55,155 bases of DNA, taken from contig JAPOPM010000130.1 of the NCBI GenBank assembly GCA_026712905.1, positions 1-55,155 on the forward strand, read 5' to 3'. Position 1 is the first letter of the stretch. Each line of letters starts with the position of its first letter. Below are positions 22,805-36,466 of the stretch, in pieces. The DNA comes from Deltaproteobacteria bacterium. Lineage in GTDB: Bacteria > Desulfobacterota > Binatia > UBA9968 > JAJDTQ01. A program made the position numbers and the translations under genes. The notes below the pieces were generated by a model. It had not been told where the DNA came from, searched no databases, and saw only the letters and a list, made by a program, of their open reading frames with translations.

Positions 22805-23554
22805 TCAATCCCTGTTGATCAGCGACGCGGCGTAGCCGGCGCCGAAGCCGTTGTCGATGTTTACCACGGTGACCCCGGCGGCGCACGAGTTGAGCATGGC
22901 CAGGAGCGCGGACAGGCCATGGAAGCTGGCGCCGTAGCCGACGCTGGTGGGTACGGCGATGACCGGCCGCCGCACCAAGCCGGCCACGACGCTGGGCAGC
23001 GCGCCTTCCATGCCCGCCACGACGATCAGCAGCGCCGCCTCGGTGAGTTGCCGGTGGTGCCCGAGCAGCCGGTGCAGGCCCGCCACGCCCACGTCATAGA
23101 CCCGTTCCACCCGGTTGCCCATGATTTCGCTGGTGACCGCGGCCTCCTCGGCCACCGGGATGTCCGAGGTGCCGGCGCACACCACCGCGATGGTCCCCTT
23201 GCCCTTGAGCGGCGCGTCCTTGGCGCGCCACGTGGCCGCGTGCGCCTCGCGATGGAAACGGAAGCCCCGAAGCCGCGGCTTGAGCGCGTCCATCTTCTCA
23301 TCGGACAGGCGCGTGATGAGCACGTTCACCGCGCGTTTGCGGATCGCCCGGGCGATGGCGGCGATGTCCGCCACCTCCTTGCCCTCGCCCAGGATGACCT
23401 CGGGAAATCCCTGCCGCAAGGCCCGGTGATGGTCCACCTTGGCGAACCCCAGGTCCTCGAAGGGAAGGTGCCGCAGCCGCTCCAGCGCGTCGTCGACCGC
23501 CACCTCGCCGCGCCGGACGCGATTCAGGAGTTCTGTAAGTTGTTCTTCGTCCAT
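22805..23554 (-). CDS. larB: Nickel pincer cofactor biosynthesis carboxylase LarB
   Basis: A 249-residue protein of the AIR carboxylase fold. The N-terminal part carries LTELLNRVRRGEVAVDDALE and the C-terminal part the PurE-like core TIAVVCAGTSDIPVAEEAAV, then GVAGLHRLLGHH, VVAGMEGALPSVVAGLVRRP and the terminal NIDNGFGAGYAASL. LarB carboxylates and hydrolyses nicotinic acid adenine dinucleotide as the first step in making the nickel pincer nucleotide of lactate racemase and related enzymes; it needs LarC and LarE later. Neither is visible in the window. It is the first gene of a two-gene unit with the archease-like gene. A repeat array (23625-23800) lies directly upstream, near where its promoter should be. 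Confidence 0.92.
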   Translation of the reverse strand: MDEEQLTELLNRVRRGEVAVDDALERLRHLPFEDLGFAKVDHHRALRQGFPEVILGEGKEVADIAAIARAIRKRAVNVLITRLSDEKMDALKPRLRGFRFHREAHAATWRAKDAPLKGKGTIAVVCAGTSDIPVAEEAAVTSEIMGNRVERVYDVGVAGLHRLLGHHRQLTEAALLIVVAGMEGALPSVVAGLVRRPVIAVPTSVGYGASFHGLSALLAMLNSCAAGVTVVNIDNGFGAGYAASLINRD

Positions 23555-23565
23555 GGTGAACCAAA

Positions 23566-23976
23566 TTCCGTCATTCCCACGCTACTCCCGCCATGTCCAC
23601 CGGTCCGACTCCACCGTCAACCGATCCTCCGGCCGTCACCCGGTCCCTCCGGTCGTCACCCGGTCCCCCCGGTTCGTCACCCGGTCCCCCCGGCCGTCAC
23701 CCGGTCTGCCCGGCCGTCACCCGGTCCCCCCGGTCGTCACCCGGTCCTCCCGGCCGTCACCCGGTCCCCCCGGTTCGTCACCCGGTCCCCCCGGTTCGTC
23801 ATTCCCGCGAAAGCGGGAATCCAGGGGTGGGGCGGGGCGACACGGACGTACTCCCCGCCTCACCCCGCCTGGATTCCCGCTTTCGCGGGAATGACGAACC
23901 GGGGGGGACTCGACGACCCCGGGGGAATGAGGACCCCGGGGGACCGGTCGACGACCTGGGGGTTCGCGGGAATGAC
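23566..23976. repeat. Interspersed palindromic element, copy 5, with tandem array
   Basis: This element occupies the space between larB and the end of thiL. Its tandem array (23625-23800) leads into the core inverted repeat, left arm beginning near 23785 and right arm ending near 23908, with the mirrored tag GGTTC/GAACC beside the C/G runs. Beyond the right arm, further partial GACC and CCCCGGGG pieces continue to about 23976. The last 39 codons of thiL, including its stop at 23860, are made of this DNA. Confidence 0.88.
23625..23800. repeat. Tandem array, eight 20-21-nt units
   Basis: CGTCACC begins at 23634, 23654, 23675, 23695, 23715, 23735, 23755 and 23776, and the ninth occurrence at 23797 (CGTCATTCCCGCG) is the core palindrome itself. 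Units read about CGTCACCCGGTCCCCCCGG, with an extra T in some, which explains the 20- or 21-nt spacing. As in the array at 14871, the unit is the left flank of the core. Confidence 0.9.
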
Positions 23977-24972
23977 GTCCCTCCCGGCGTCCCTGAAGTG
24001 GTCGTATCCCCCCGCGCTCAGGGGCGCGCATTCCCCACCGGCGTCCACCAGCGTGACGCCGCGCTTCCGTGGCACGCACTCGCCGATGCGGGTGATGGGG
24101 ACGCCGGCGCGGCGGGCGACGCGCTCCACGCTCTTGCGCGCGTCCGGAGCCGCGGTGAACAGCAGTTCGTAGTCTTCGCCGCCGGCGAGCGCGCACCAAA
24201 GATCGTCGGGCCCGGCGACCCGGACGAAGGCCGGCGACAGTGGTACCCGCGCCTGGTGCACCACGGCGCCCGTGCGGCTGGCCCGGCAGATGTGGCCCAG
24301 GTCCTGGGCGAGGCCGTCGCTCACGTCCATCATGGCGTGCGCCAGGCCCTCCCGGGCCAGCAGCATGCCGGTCTTCACGCGCGCGCTGGGGCGGTGGTGC
24401 CGCCCGACCAGGTAGTTCCGGTCCCGCGCGGACACCTTGGGGCGCGGATCCGAAAGCAGCGCGAGCCCCAGGGCCGAGTCCCCCAGCGTGCCGGTGACGT
24501 AGATGTCGTCGCCCACCCGGGCGCCCGCGCGCGTCACCGCCCCGTGGGGCGCTTCTCCGGCGAGGAACACGTCGATGGTGAGCCGGTCGGCTGCGCAGGT
24601 GTCGCCCCCCACCAGCGCCACGCGGTGCTCGGCCGCCAACGCCTGGATGCCGTCGACCAAGGCGGCGGCCTGCCGCGTGTCGATGTCGGGAAGGGCCAGG
24701 GAAAGGAGGAAGAACGCCGGACGCCCGCCCATGGCGGCGATGTCGCTCAGGCTGGCGGTGAGGGATTTGTGTCCGAGATCCCGCATCGAGATCCACTCCC
24801 GGTTGAAGTGGACGCCCTCGATGAGCAGATCCGAGGTGAACAACAGTGAGTCGCCGGCGGTGGACACCCAGGCGGCATCGTCGCCGATGCCGAGCCGCAC
24901 CCCGCGCCGGCGTGGGGTCTTGCGTTGGATCAGGTCGATGAGCCCGAATTCTCCCAGGTCGCGGAGTTTCAT
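23860..24972 (-). CDS. thiL: Thiamine-monophosphate kinase with repeat-derived C-terminal tail
   Basis: ThiL phosphorylates thiamine monophosphate to the active diphosphate. Family motifs are MKLRDLGEFGLIDLIQR, RLGIGDDAAWV, TSDLLIEGVHFNREW, LVGGDTCAADRL, MMDVSDGLAQDLGHIC and LAGGEDYELLFT. The normal protein ends at about GGYDHF; here the frame continues for roughly 38 codons through interspersed-repeat DNA, ending with the phrase FVIPAKAGIQAG that is the typical translation of this repeat. The total of 370 residues therefore exceeds the usual 320-330. The ATG at 24972 is 32 bp after the lon stop and has AGGAAAG rather far upstream, so translation may depend on lon. The tail is probably unstructured. 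Confidence 0.92.
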   Translation of the reverse strand: MKLRDLGEFGLIDLIQRKTPRRRGVRLGIGDDAAWVSTAGDSLLFTSDLLIEGVHFNREWISMRDLGHKSLTASLSDIAAMGGRPAFFLLSLALPDIDTRQAAALVDGIQALAAEHRVALVGGDTCAADRLTIDVFLAGEAPHGAVTRAGARVGDDIYVTGTLGDSALGLALLSDPRPKVSARDRNYLVGRHHRPSARVKTGMLLAREGLAHAMMDVSDGLAQDLGHICRASRTGAVVHQARVPLSPAFVRVAGPDDLWCALAGGEDYELLFTAAPDARKSVERVARRAGVPITRIGECVPRKRGVTLVDAGGECAPLSAGGYDHFRDAGRDVIPANPQVVDRSPGVLIPPGSSSPPRFVIPAKAGIQAG

Positions 24973-25004
24973 GGGCGACGAAGGGCTTTCCTGGCGGCGC
25001 TCCA

Positions 25005-27482
25005 CTACGCGTTCGCCGGCACCGTCCTGTCCCCCCCGCTCTTGGGGCGGCTGCGCCGGGCCTGCTTCTTGGCCTTGGCGGCGGTCCCGGAGCCGGTCCC
25101 CTTGCTGGGTGCGCGGCCGGGTTTGTCGACGAAGGCCACCTCCAGCACGTCGGTCATGTTGCGCGCCAGGATGAAGTTGAGCTTGTTGCGCAGCGGACGC
25201 GGGATCTCTTCCAGGTCCTTCTGGTTCTGGAAGGGGATGGCGACGGTCTGGACCCCGGAGCGGAAGGCGGCCAGGCACTTTTCCTTCAGGCCGCCCACGG
25301 GCAACACCCGTCCCCGGAGCGTGATCTCCCCGGTCATGGCGATGTTGCGGCTTACCGGCCGTTTGGTCAGCGCCGAGATGAGGGCGGTGCCCATGGTGAT
25401 GCCCGCGGAGGGGCCGTCCTTGGGGATGGAGCCCGAGGGCACGTGAATGTGGATGTCCTGCTTCTGGTAGAAGTTCTCCTCCAGCCCGAGGTTCTTGGCC
25501 TGGGCGCGGGCGTAGCTCACCGCGGCCTGGGCCGATTCGCGCATCACCTCGCCCAACTGGCCGGTGAGGGTGAGGTTGCCGCGGCCTTTGGAGAGCGATG
25601 CCTCCACGTGCAGCAGCTCGCCCCCGGCGCTGGTCCAGGCAAGGCCCGTGGCCACGCCGATCTCGTTCTGCTCCTGGGTCTCGGTGAGGAAGCGCGGCGG
25701 CCCGAGGAACTGGTGCAAGTTGCGCCGGGTGACGCGCGTGCGCGCGGTGCGGCCGTCCGCCACCTTGCGCGCGATCTTGCGGCTGATGGCCGCGATCTCC
25801 CGTTCCAGGTTCCGCAGCCCGGCCTCCCGCGTGTACTGCTCGATGATGCGCAGCACCGCGTCCTGCGAGATGTCCAGCAGTTCGGCGGAGATCCCCGCCT
25901 CCTGGCGTTGCCGCGGGATCAGGAAGCGGCGCGCGATCTCCAGCTTCTCCTCGTTGGTGTAGCCGGAGAGGTGGATGACCTCCATGCGGTCCCGCAGCGC
26001 GGGCGGCACCGTGTCGAGCAGGTTGGCCGTACAGATGAACAGCACGCTGGAGAGGTCGAAGGGCACGTTCAGGTAGTGGTCGCTGAATGCGTGGTTCTGC
26101 TCCGGGTCGAGCACCTCCAGCAGCGCCGCCGACGGATCGCCGCGGAAGTCGTTGCCGACCTTGTCCAGCTCGTCCAGCATGAATACCGGGTTGTTGGAGC
26201 CGGCCTGCTTCATCCCCTGGATGATGCGGCCGGGCAGGGCGCCCACGTAGGTCCGGCGGTGGCCGCGGATCTCCGCCTCGTCGCGTACCCCGCCCAGCGA
26301 GATGCGCACGAAGTTGCGCCCGAGGGCGCGCGCGATGGATTTACCGAGGGAGGTCTTGCCCACCCCCGGCGGGCCGACGAAGCACAGGATGGGGCCGCGG
26401 ATCTTCTTCCGCAGCTTGTTCACCGCCAGGTATTCGAGGAACCGCTCCTTGATCTTCTCCAGGTTGAAGTGGTCCTCGTCGAGGACTTGCTTGGCCTTCT
26501 TGAGGTCCAGGTTGTCGTCGGTGCGCACGCTCCAGGGAAGCTCCACCATCCAGTCCAGGTAGGTGCGCACGAGGGAGGACTCGGACGACTCCGGGTGCAT
26601 CTGTTCCAGCCGCTTGAGCTGCTTGTCGGCCTCCTTCTTGACCTCCGGCGGCATTTCGGCCTTGTCGATCTGGTCCTTGAGCTCGTTCATCTCCTCGGTC
26701 TTCTCGTCGCCCTCGCCGAGTTCCTGATGAATCTGCCGGAGCTGCTCCCGCAGGAAGTACTCCCGCTGGGTCTTGCTCATCTCGTCCTTGGCCTGGTTCT
26801 GGATGCGCGCCTGCATGGTGGCCAGCTCGAGCTCCCGGGTGAGCAGCTCGTTGACCTTCCGCAACCGCTCCACCGGCTCGTAGATTTCGAGGATGGCCTG
26901 GCTCTCCTCGATCTGGAGGCGCAGGTTGGAGGCCACCAGGTCGGCCAGCACGCCGGGGTCCACGACGTTGTCGGTGACCATGACGATCTCCGGCGGCAGG
27001 CTCTTGAGGTTGAGGATCTGCTCGATCTTCTCCTTGACGTTGCGCATGAGCGCCTCGACCTCGATGGACACCTCGATGACCTGAGGCTCGATGACCTTCT
27101 CGATGCGCGTCTCGAAGTAGGGTTCTTCCCGGACGAACTCCTGGAGGATGCCCTTGGTCATCCCCTGCACCAGGATCTTCACCCGGCCGTCGTCGAGCTT
27201 GAGCATGCGCAGGACGGTCGCCACCGTGCCCACGCGGTAGAGGTCGTCCGCCGTGGGGTCATCCTCGGCGGCGTCCTTCTGCACCACGAGAAAGATGTGC
27301 CGGTCGCGCTCCAGCGCCTCGTTGACGGCGTTGATGGACAGCTCCCTGCCGATGAACAGGGGGATCATCATGTAGGGATAGATGACGATGTCCCGGATGG
27401 GCAGGAGCGGTATGATGTCCGGGATCTCGCTCACGGGCCGGTCGTCGACGAGCGCCGCGGCATCCTTGTCGGAGTCTTCCAT
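25005..27482 (-). CDS. lon: ATP-dependent protease Lon
   Basis: An 825-residue LonA-type protease that degrades misfolded and selected regulatory proteins in the cytoplasm. The substrate-binding N-terminal domain begins IPLLPIRDIVIYPYMMIPLF, then a long coiled-coil stretch (about 190-310). The AAA module has Walker A GPPGVGKT (370-377) and MLDELDKVGNDFRGDP as Walker B region. The protease domain has the catalytic Ser692 in PKDGPSAGITMG and the partner Lys in LPVGGLKEKCLAA. The last 40 residues are Lys/Arg-rich. The ATG at 27482 has GAGGATCATCG upstream, overlapping the dnaJ stop region. It is part of the grpE-dnaK-dnaJ-lon-thiL cluster, so heat-shock coregulation is likely. Confidence 0.97.
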   Translation of the reverse strand: MEDSDKDAAALVDDRPVSEIPDIIPLLPIRDIVIYPYMMIPLFIGRELSINAVNEALERDRHIFLVVQKDAAEDDPTADDLYRVGTVATVLRMLKLDDGRVKILVQGMTKGILQEFVREEPYFETRIEKVIEPQVIEVSIEVEALMRNVKEKIEQILNLKSLPPEIVMVTDNVVDPGVLADLVASNLRLQIEESQAILEIYEPVERLRKVNELLTRELELATMQARIQNQAKDEMSKTQREYFLREQLRQIHQELGEGDEKTEEMNELKDQIDKAEMPPEVKKEADKQLKRLEQMHPESSESSLVRTYLDWMVELPWSVRTDDNLDLKKAKQVLDEDHFNLEKIKERFLEYLAVNKLRKKIRGPILCFVGPPGVGKTSLGKSIARALGRNFVRISLGGVRDEAEIRGHRRTYVGALPGRIIQGMKQAGSNNPVFMLDELDKVGNDFRGDPSAALLEVLDPEQNHAFSDHYLNVPFDLSSVLFICTANLLDTVPPALRDRMEVIHLSGYTNEEKLEIARRFLIPRQRQEAGISAELLDISQDAVLRIIEQYTREAGLRNLEREIAAISRKIARKVADGRTARTRVTRRNLHQFLGPPRFLTETQEQNEIGVATGLAWTSAGGELLHVEASLSKGRGNLTLTGQLGEVMRESAQAAVSYARAQAKNLGLEENFYQKQDIHIHVPSGSIPKDGPSAGITMGTALISALTKRPVSRNIAMTGEITLRGRVLPVGGLKEKCLAAFRSGVQTVAIPFQNQKDLEEIPRPLRNKLNFILARNMTDVLEVAFVDKPGRAPSKGTGSGTAAKAKKQARRSRPKSGGDRTVPANA

Positions 27483-27491
27483 CGATGATCC

Positions 27492-28607
27492 TCAGTCGAA
27501 GAGTTCCTTTACCTTCTCGAAGAACCCTTTTGCAATAGGCTGGCCGTCGTCGCCGTCTTCTTCGGCGAATTCCTGCAACAGCTTCTTCTGGTGGCCGGTC
27601 AGGCGCGTGGGCGTTTCCACGACCACGCGCACGTGTTCGTCCCCACGGCGGCTCCCGTGCACGTCCTTGATGCCCTTGCCCTTGAGCCGGAACACCGCGT
27701 TGGACTGGGTCCCCGCGGGGATCTTCATCTTGACCTTGCCCTCCAGCGTGGGCACCTCGATCTCCGCGCCGAGGGCGGCGTGGACGAAGGAGATGGGCAT
27801 GTCGCAGATGACGTCCTGTCCGTCGCGCGCGAAGATCGGATGATCCTCCACCAGGATGACCACGTACAGGTCGCCCGGCGGGCCGCCGCGGAGGCCGCCC
27901 TCGCCCTCGCCGCGCAGCTTGAGGCGCGATCCGGTGTCGACGCCGGCCGGGATCTTGACGTTGATGGTGTGGAACTTGCGGGTCAGGCCCACGCCGCCGC
28001 ACGCGGCGCACGGGTGGGCGATCACCCGGCCTTGGCCGCCGCACTGGCCGCAGGTGCGCGATACCGTGAAGAACCCCTGCTGGAACGCCATCTGCCCCGA
28101 ACCCTTGCAGGCGGGACAGGTCTCCGGCGACGTGCCCTTCTCGGCGCCGCTGCCCTCGCACTCGTCGCACGGGCCGTGACGCGGGATCTTGATCTTCTTC
28201 TCGGTGCCGAAGGCGGCCTGCTCGAAGGTGACCTCGAGGTTGTAGCGCAGGTCGTCGCCGCGCTGCGCCCGGCTCCTGGTCCGGCCCCGCGGCGACCCGC
28301 CGAAGAAGTCCCCGAAGATGTCGCCGAAGATGTCCTCGAACCCGCCGGTGAAGTCGAACCCCCGGGCGAAGGGGCCGGCATCGCCGAACGCGGCGTGGCC
28401 GAACTGGTCGTACTTGGACCGCTTCTCGGGATCGGACAGCACCTGGTAGGCTTCGGACAGCTCCTTGAACTTCTCCTCGGCTGCCTTGTCGTCCGGGTTT
28501 CGGTCCGGATGGTACTGCAGCGCCAGCTTGCGGTACGTCTTCTTGATCTCGTCCTCGCCGGCGTTGCGGCTCAGGCCGAGGATTTCATAGTAGTCCTTCT
28601 TGTCCAA
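27492..28607 (-). CDS. dnaJ: Chaperone DnaJ (Hsp40)
   Basis: DnaJ delivers unfolded proteins to DnaK and stimulates its ATPase. All domains are present in 371 residues: the J domain (5-70) with [10 protein letters not shown] containing the HPD triplet, a Gly/Phe-rich region near 80-120 ([16 protein letters not shown]), a zinc-finger domain with four CxxCxGxG-type repeats ([40 protein letters not shown]) and the C-terminal substrate-binding domains. The start is TTG at 28607, because the family begins three residues before DYYEIL and no ATG or GTG is in frame there; the GGGACC upstream is only a weak ribosome site. It lies 26 bp after dnaK. Confidence 0.97.
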   Translation of the reverse strand: MDKKDYYEILGLSRNAGEDEIKKTYRKLALQYHPDRNPDDKAAEEKFKELSEAYQVLSDPEKRSKYDQFGHAAFGDAGPFARGFDFTGGFEDIFGDIFGDFFGGSPRGRTRSRAQRGDDLRYNLEVTFEQAAFGTEKKIKIPRHGPCDECEGSGAEKGTSPETCPACKGSGQMAFQQGFFTVSRTCGQCGGQGRVIAHPCAACGGVGLTRKFHTINVKIPAGVDTGSRLKLRGEGEGGLRGGPPGDLYVVILVEDHPIFARDGQDVICDMPISFVHAALGAEIEVPTLEGKVKMKIPAGTQSNAVFRLKGKGIKDVHGSRRGDEHVRVVVETPTRLTGHQKKLLQEFAEEDGDDGQPIAKGFFEKVKELFD

Positions 28608-28633
28608 TATAGGGTCCCATCAAGAGCCTGCGC

Positions 28634-30550
<1,917 letters not shown>

Positions 30551-30592
30551 TTCCAGGTCTCCTTGCCGTTCCGATGTCTTTCGACGTGGAAT

Positions 30593-31216
30593 CTAATCAT
30601 CGGCCGGGTCGTTTTCAACCGTGTTTTCGGCCTGTTTCGCAGGGGTTTTGGCGACGCTCACCAGGGACGGCCGCAGCAGCCGGTCGTTCAGGTAGTAGCC
30701 CCGATGGGCCTCGTCCACCACCGTGTTGGCCGCGTGCTCGGCGGTCTCCACCTGAGCGAACGCCTCGTGCTTCTCCGGGTCGAAGGATTCGCCCTTGGCC
30801 GTGACCTGAATCACGCCGTGCTTCTGGAGCGCTTCGAGGCAGCTCCGGTGCACGAGGGCGACGCCGTCCAGCAGCGACTGTCCGTTGTCGTCGGTCAGGC
30901 CGTGCTCCATCGCCCGTTCGAGGTCGTCGATGACCGGCAGAAGATCCCGCACCAGCGACTCGTTGGCGTAGCGGATGGCGTCCTGCTTTTCGCGCGCCAC
31001 TCGCTTCTTGTAATTTTCCGTCTCCGCCGCCTGCCGCAGGAACTGGTCCTCCAGCCGCCGCGCCTCTTCCCTGGCCGCCGCCAGCTCCTCGGTCAAGCGC
31101 TCGACCTCGGAAGGCTCCGGCGCCGCGTCGTCGGCCGCTGCTCCGGCGTCCGTCTGGTCCGCCGTTGCCTCGCCCTCCACGGCCGCTTCGGTTTCGTCCT
31201 TTTCTTCTTGCATCAT
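30593..31216 (-). CDS. grpE: Nucleotide exchange factor GrpE
   Basis: GrpE releases ADP from DnaK. The 207-residue product has an acidic, Ala-rich N-terminus (about 1-45), a long coiled coil (VERLTEELAAAREEARRLED) and the conserved core ETENYKKRVAREKQDAIRYA, SLVRDLLPVIDDLERAMEHG and AVDE-type closing segment TVVDEAHRGYYLNDRLLRPS. Two ATG codons lie at 31216 and 31213 and I took the first. No strong ribosome site is present; CCAGGGCAG is the nearest purine-rich stretch. The frame is open further upstream but has no family similarity. It is the first gene of the heat-shock cluster. Confidence 0.93.
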   Translation of the reverse strand: MMQEEKDETEAAVEGEATADQTDAGAAADDAAPEPSEVERLTEELAAAREEARRLEDQFLRQAAETENYKKRVAREKQDAIRYANESLVRDLLPVIDDLERAMEHGLTDDNGQSLLDGVALVHRSCLEALQKHGVIQVTAKGESFDPEKHEAFAQVETAEHAANTVVDEAHRGYYLNDRLLRPSLVSVAKTPAKQAENTVENDPADD

Positions 31217-31295
31217 GGGTTCGTCGGCTGTTTGGCTGCCCTGGGAAACCGGCCCGCGGATACAGTAGGGCATCCGCCGAGACAACGGCCGTGAG

Positions 31296-31324
31296 AAGGT
31301 AATCACCGATCAGGGCCGTGTCAA
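31296..31324 (-). promoter_or_regulatory. Putative sigma70-type promoter for the grpE cluster
   Basis: On the minus strand TTGACA (31324-31319) is a perfect -35 box, followed after 17 nt by TACCTT (31301-31296), which matches four of six bases of the -10 consensus. It lies about 80 bp upstream of the grpE start and overlaps the start region of the divergent recO side. No sigma32-like CCCCAT-type box was seen. This is a consensus match only. Confidence 0.45.
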
Positions 31325-31469
31325 GGTGGCGGAATCAAACGCCGGAACGGGCGGAAGTGGGTGTTTCCGCGCGACTTTTTGGCGGGGTTCGTGTATACGT
31401 GACAGGAGTTTGACGTTTGTGCGGCGCGCCTGGAGGGGACGAACGGCCGGGGCGCCGCGGGGGGTTGCG

Positions 31470-32243
31470 TTGCCGGCGATACGGTCGAGCCCGGCCATCG
31501 TTTTGCGGTCCTGGGCTTACGGCGAATCCGACAAGATCGTCTCTTTCCTGACACGGGATTTCGGCAAGATCCGGGGCATCGCCAAGGGAGCCAGGCGCTC
31601 CCGCAAGCGGTTCCTGAACGTCCTGGAGCCCTTCACGCTCGTCCAGTTGCGCTTTCACGAGCGCCCGCACAGCCCGCTGGCGTTCGTCCACGCGTGCGAC
31701 TGGGTGTACGTGTTCCGGGCGATCGCCAGGGACCTCGCCAAGATCGCGTACGCCTCCTACCTCGTGGAGATCACGGACGAGTTGACCCGGGAGGGCGACG
31801 ACAGCCTGTCGCTGTTCGACCACCTGCGCGCCGGGCTCCGGTTCCTGGAAGAGAACGCGGCTTCGCCGGGGTTCCTGACGGCCTTCGAGCTGACGCTGCT
31901 GCGGTTCGCGGGGTTTCAACCCTTTCTCGAGCGGTGCCAGCGATGCGGCCGCGGCCCCGGCGGCGACAACGGCCAGGGGAGCGTCCGCTGGGGCTTCAGC
32001 CCGGCGGACGGCGGCGTCCTGTGCCACGCCTGCCGCGACTATCGCCGGGAGGCGGTGCCGCTCTCGGCGGAAGCGCTGGGCGTGCTCACCCACATCCAGC
32101 GGCACGGCTGGACCGAAGGCGAGGCGCCGGCGTCGCTCCAGCCGGCCTTGCGGGAGGCGCGCGCGTTGATGCCCTTGTTTATCCAGTACCAGATTAGTAA
32201 GAAGCTCAAGTCCGCGGCCTTCCTGGACGGCCCGTTCCGGTAG
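31470..32243 (+). CDS. recO: DNA repair and recombination mediator RecO
   Basis: RecO anneals single strands and loads RecA with RecR. The product has an N-terminal OB-fold beginning [20 protein letters not shown], then [20 protein letters not shown], a helical middle and a zinc-binding part CQRCGRG...[10 protein letters not shown] with four Cys. The start is uncertain. TTG at 31470 follows GGGGGG and gives 257 residues, close to the family's usual 240-260. GTG at 31419 has CAGGAG upstream and would give 274 residues with an atypical Arg/Ala-rich extension. It is divergent from grpE and followed 20 bp later by glyS, with which it is probably cotranscribed. Confidence 0.9.
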   Translation: MPAIRSSPAIVLRSWAYGESDKIVSFLTRDFGKIRGIAKGARRSRKRFLNVLEPFTLVQLRFHERPHSPLAFVHACDWVYVFRAIARDLAKIAYASYLVEITDELTREGDDSLSLFDHLRAGLRFLEENAASPGFLTAFELTLLRFAGFQPFLERCQRCGRGPGGDNGQGSVRWGFSPADGGVLCHACRDYRREAVPLSAEALGVLTHIQRHGWTEGEAPASLQPALREARALMPLFIQYQISKKLKSAAFLDGPFR

Positions 32244-32263
32244 ACAGGAGAACCACAGCACCC

Positions 32264-33582
32264 ATGAACCAACACGCGACGATGGAAAAGGTCGTCAATC
32301 TGTGCAAGCGGAGAGGATTCATCTTTCCGTCCAGTGAGATTTACGGGGGAATCGGCAGCACCTGGGACTACGGGCCCGTGGGCGTGGAGCTCAAGCGCAA
32401 CGTCAAGGAGGCGTGGTGGAAGGCGGTGGTGACGGGGCGCAACGACACGGTGGGGCTGGACGCGTCCATCCTGATGCATCCACGCGTGTGGGAGGCCTCG
32501 GGCCACGTGGCCGGCTTCTCGGACCCGCTGGTGGAGTGCAAGGTGTGCCACCACCGTTTCCGGGAGGACCACGTGGACGGGGCGGGGTGCCCGGACTGTG
32601 GCGGCGAGCTTACCGCGGCGCGCCAGTTCAACCTCATGTTCAAGACCTTCATGGGGCCGGTGGAGGACACCGCCAGCACCGTGTTCCTGCGGCCCGAGAC
32701 CGCCCAAGGCATCTTCGTCAACTTCCAGAACGTGCTCGACACCGCGCGCCAGAAGCTCCCCTTCGGCATTGCGCAGATCGGCAAGAGCTTCCGCAACGAG
32801 ATCACCCCCGGCAACTTCATCTTTCGCACGCGCGAGTTCGAGCAGATGGAGATCGAGTACTTCGTCAAGCCGGGGGAGGACGAGGAAGCCTTCCAGTCCT
32901 GGCAGGAAGCGCGTCTCCGGTGGTACGTGGACAACGGCATCCGCGCCGAGAACCTGCGCATCCGCCCCCACGGCGGCGACGAGCTGGCGCATTACGCCAA
33001 GGCGTGCGTGGACGTGGAGTACGAGTTCCCGTTCGGCTGGTCCGAGCTGGAGGGCATCGCCAACCGCAGCGACTTCGACCTGAAGCAGCACATGGAGTAC
33101 AGCGGCAAGGACATGACCTACTTCGACGAGGCCACGCGCAGCCGCTACATCCCCTACGTCATCGAGCCCTCCGCGGGCGTGGACCGGCCGCTGCTGGCGT
33201 TCCTGGTGGACGCCTACGACGAGGAGGAGGTGGAGGGCGACCGCCGCGTGGTGCTGCGCCTGGACCCGCGCCTGGCACCGTACAAGGCGGGCGTCTACCC
33301 GCTGCTGCGGAAGGAAGGCCACCCCGAGCGCGCGCAGGAGATCCGCGACATCCTGAAGGAGCACTTCCCGGTGGTCTATGACCAGGCCGGCTCCATCGGG
33401 CGGCGCTACCGCCGGCAGGACGAGATCGGCACCCCCTTCGGCATCACCGTGGACCACGACACCCTGAAGGACCAGACCGTGACCCTGCGCGACCGCGACG
33501 CCATGACCCAGGTGCGCATTCCCGTGGACCGGCTGGTGGAAGAGATTCGGCGGCGCATGGACCCGCGGACGAGGGCGAGCTG

Positions 33583-33583
<1 letters not shown>
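32264..33583 (+). CDS. glyS: Glycyl-tRNA synthetase, homodimeric type
   Basis: A 439-residue class II synthetase of the alpha2 (eukaryote/archaea-like and Firmicutes/Deinococcus-like) type rather than the alpha2beta2 type of most Proteobacteria. Motif 1 lies in [18 protein letters not shown], motif 2 in [20 protein letters not shown] with [11 protein letters not shown], and the anticodon-binding C-terminal domain has RLAPYK-like [19 protein letters not shown] zinc-ribbon insertion (CKVCHHRF and CPDCGGE) is present near residue 90-110. It attaches glycine to tRNA-Gly. The ATG at 32264 has GGAGAACC 13 nt upstream. Its stop overlaps the ppdK start by one base (TGATG), so the two are translationally coupled. 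Confidence 0.95.
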
Positions 33584-36294
<2,711 letters not shown>

Positions 36295-36323
36295 AGCCGT
36301 CGGCGGTAAACCCGCCGCCGGCT
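36295..36323 (+). terminator. Possible terminator hairpin after ppdK
   Basis: AGCCGTCGGCGG (36295-36306) and CCGCCGCCGGCT (36312-36323) pair with one mismatch around a five-base loop, starting right after the stop codon. The downstream sequence has only short T-runs (CTTTA, then CTTTTT about 20 bases later), so it is not a clear intrinsic terminator; it may help Rho-dependent ending or 3' end protection. Confidence 0.4.
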
Positions 36324-36466
36324 GCCTTTACCCCGCGACCTTTTTCATCCTTCACAACAGACATCCCTATAGTCTCCCACCTGCCCGCCGATTCAGCCTG
36401 TAGGGGCGCGAACCGAAAGGGGCACTAACGCCCCGAACCGTCGAATGGCTGCGGGAGGGGATCCTC

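Noticed and set aside
23625..23800. Possible CRISPR array or variable-number coding repeat
   Set aside because: 20-21-nt spacing breaks the reading frame, there are no spacers, and the units are clearly the edge of a palindromic element.
25443..27488. Long plus-strand open frame opposite lon
   Set aside because: Antisense shadow rich in Leu, Val, Gly and His with no family motif.
31217..31469. CIRCE element for HrcA control of the heat-shock cluster
   Set aside because: No TTAGCACTC-N9-GAGTGCTAA-type sequence was found, and hrcA is not in the window.
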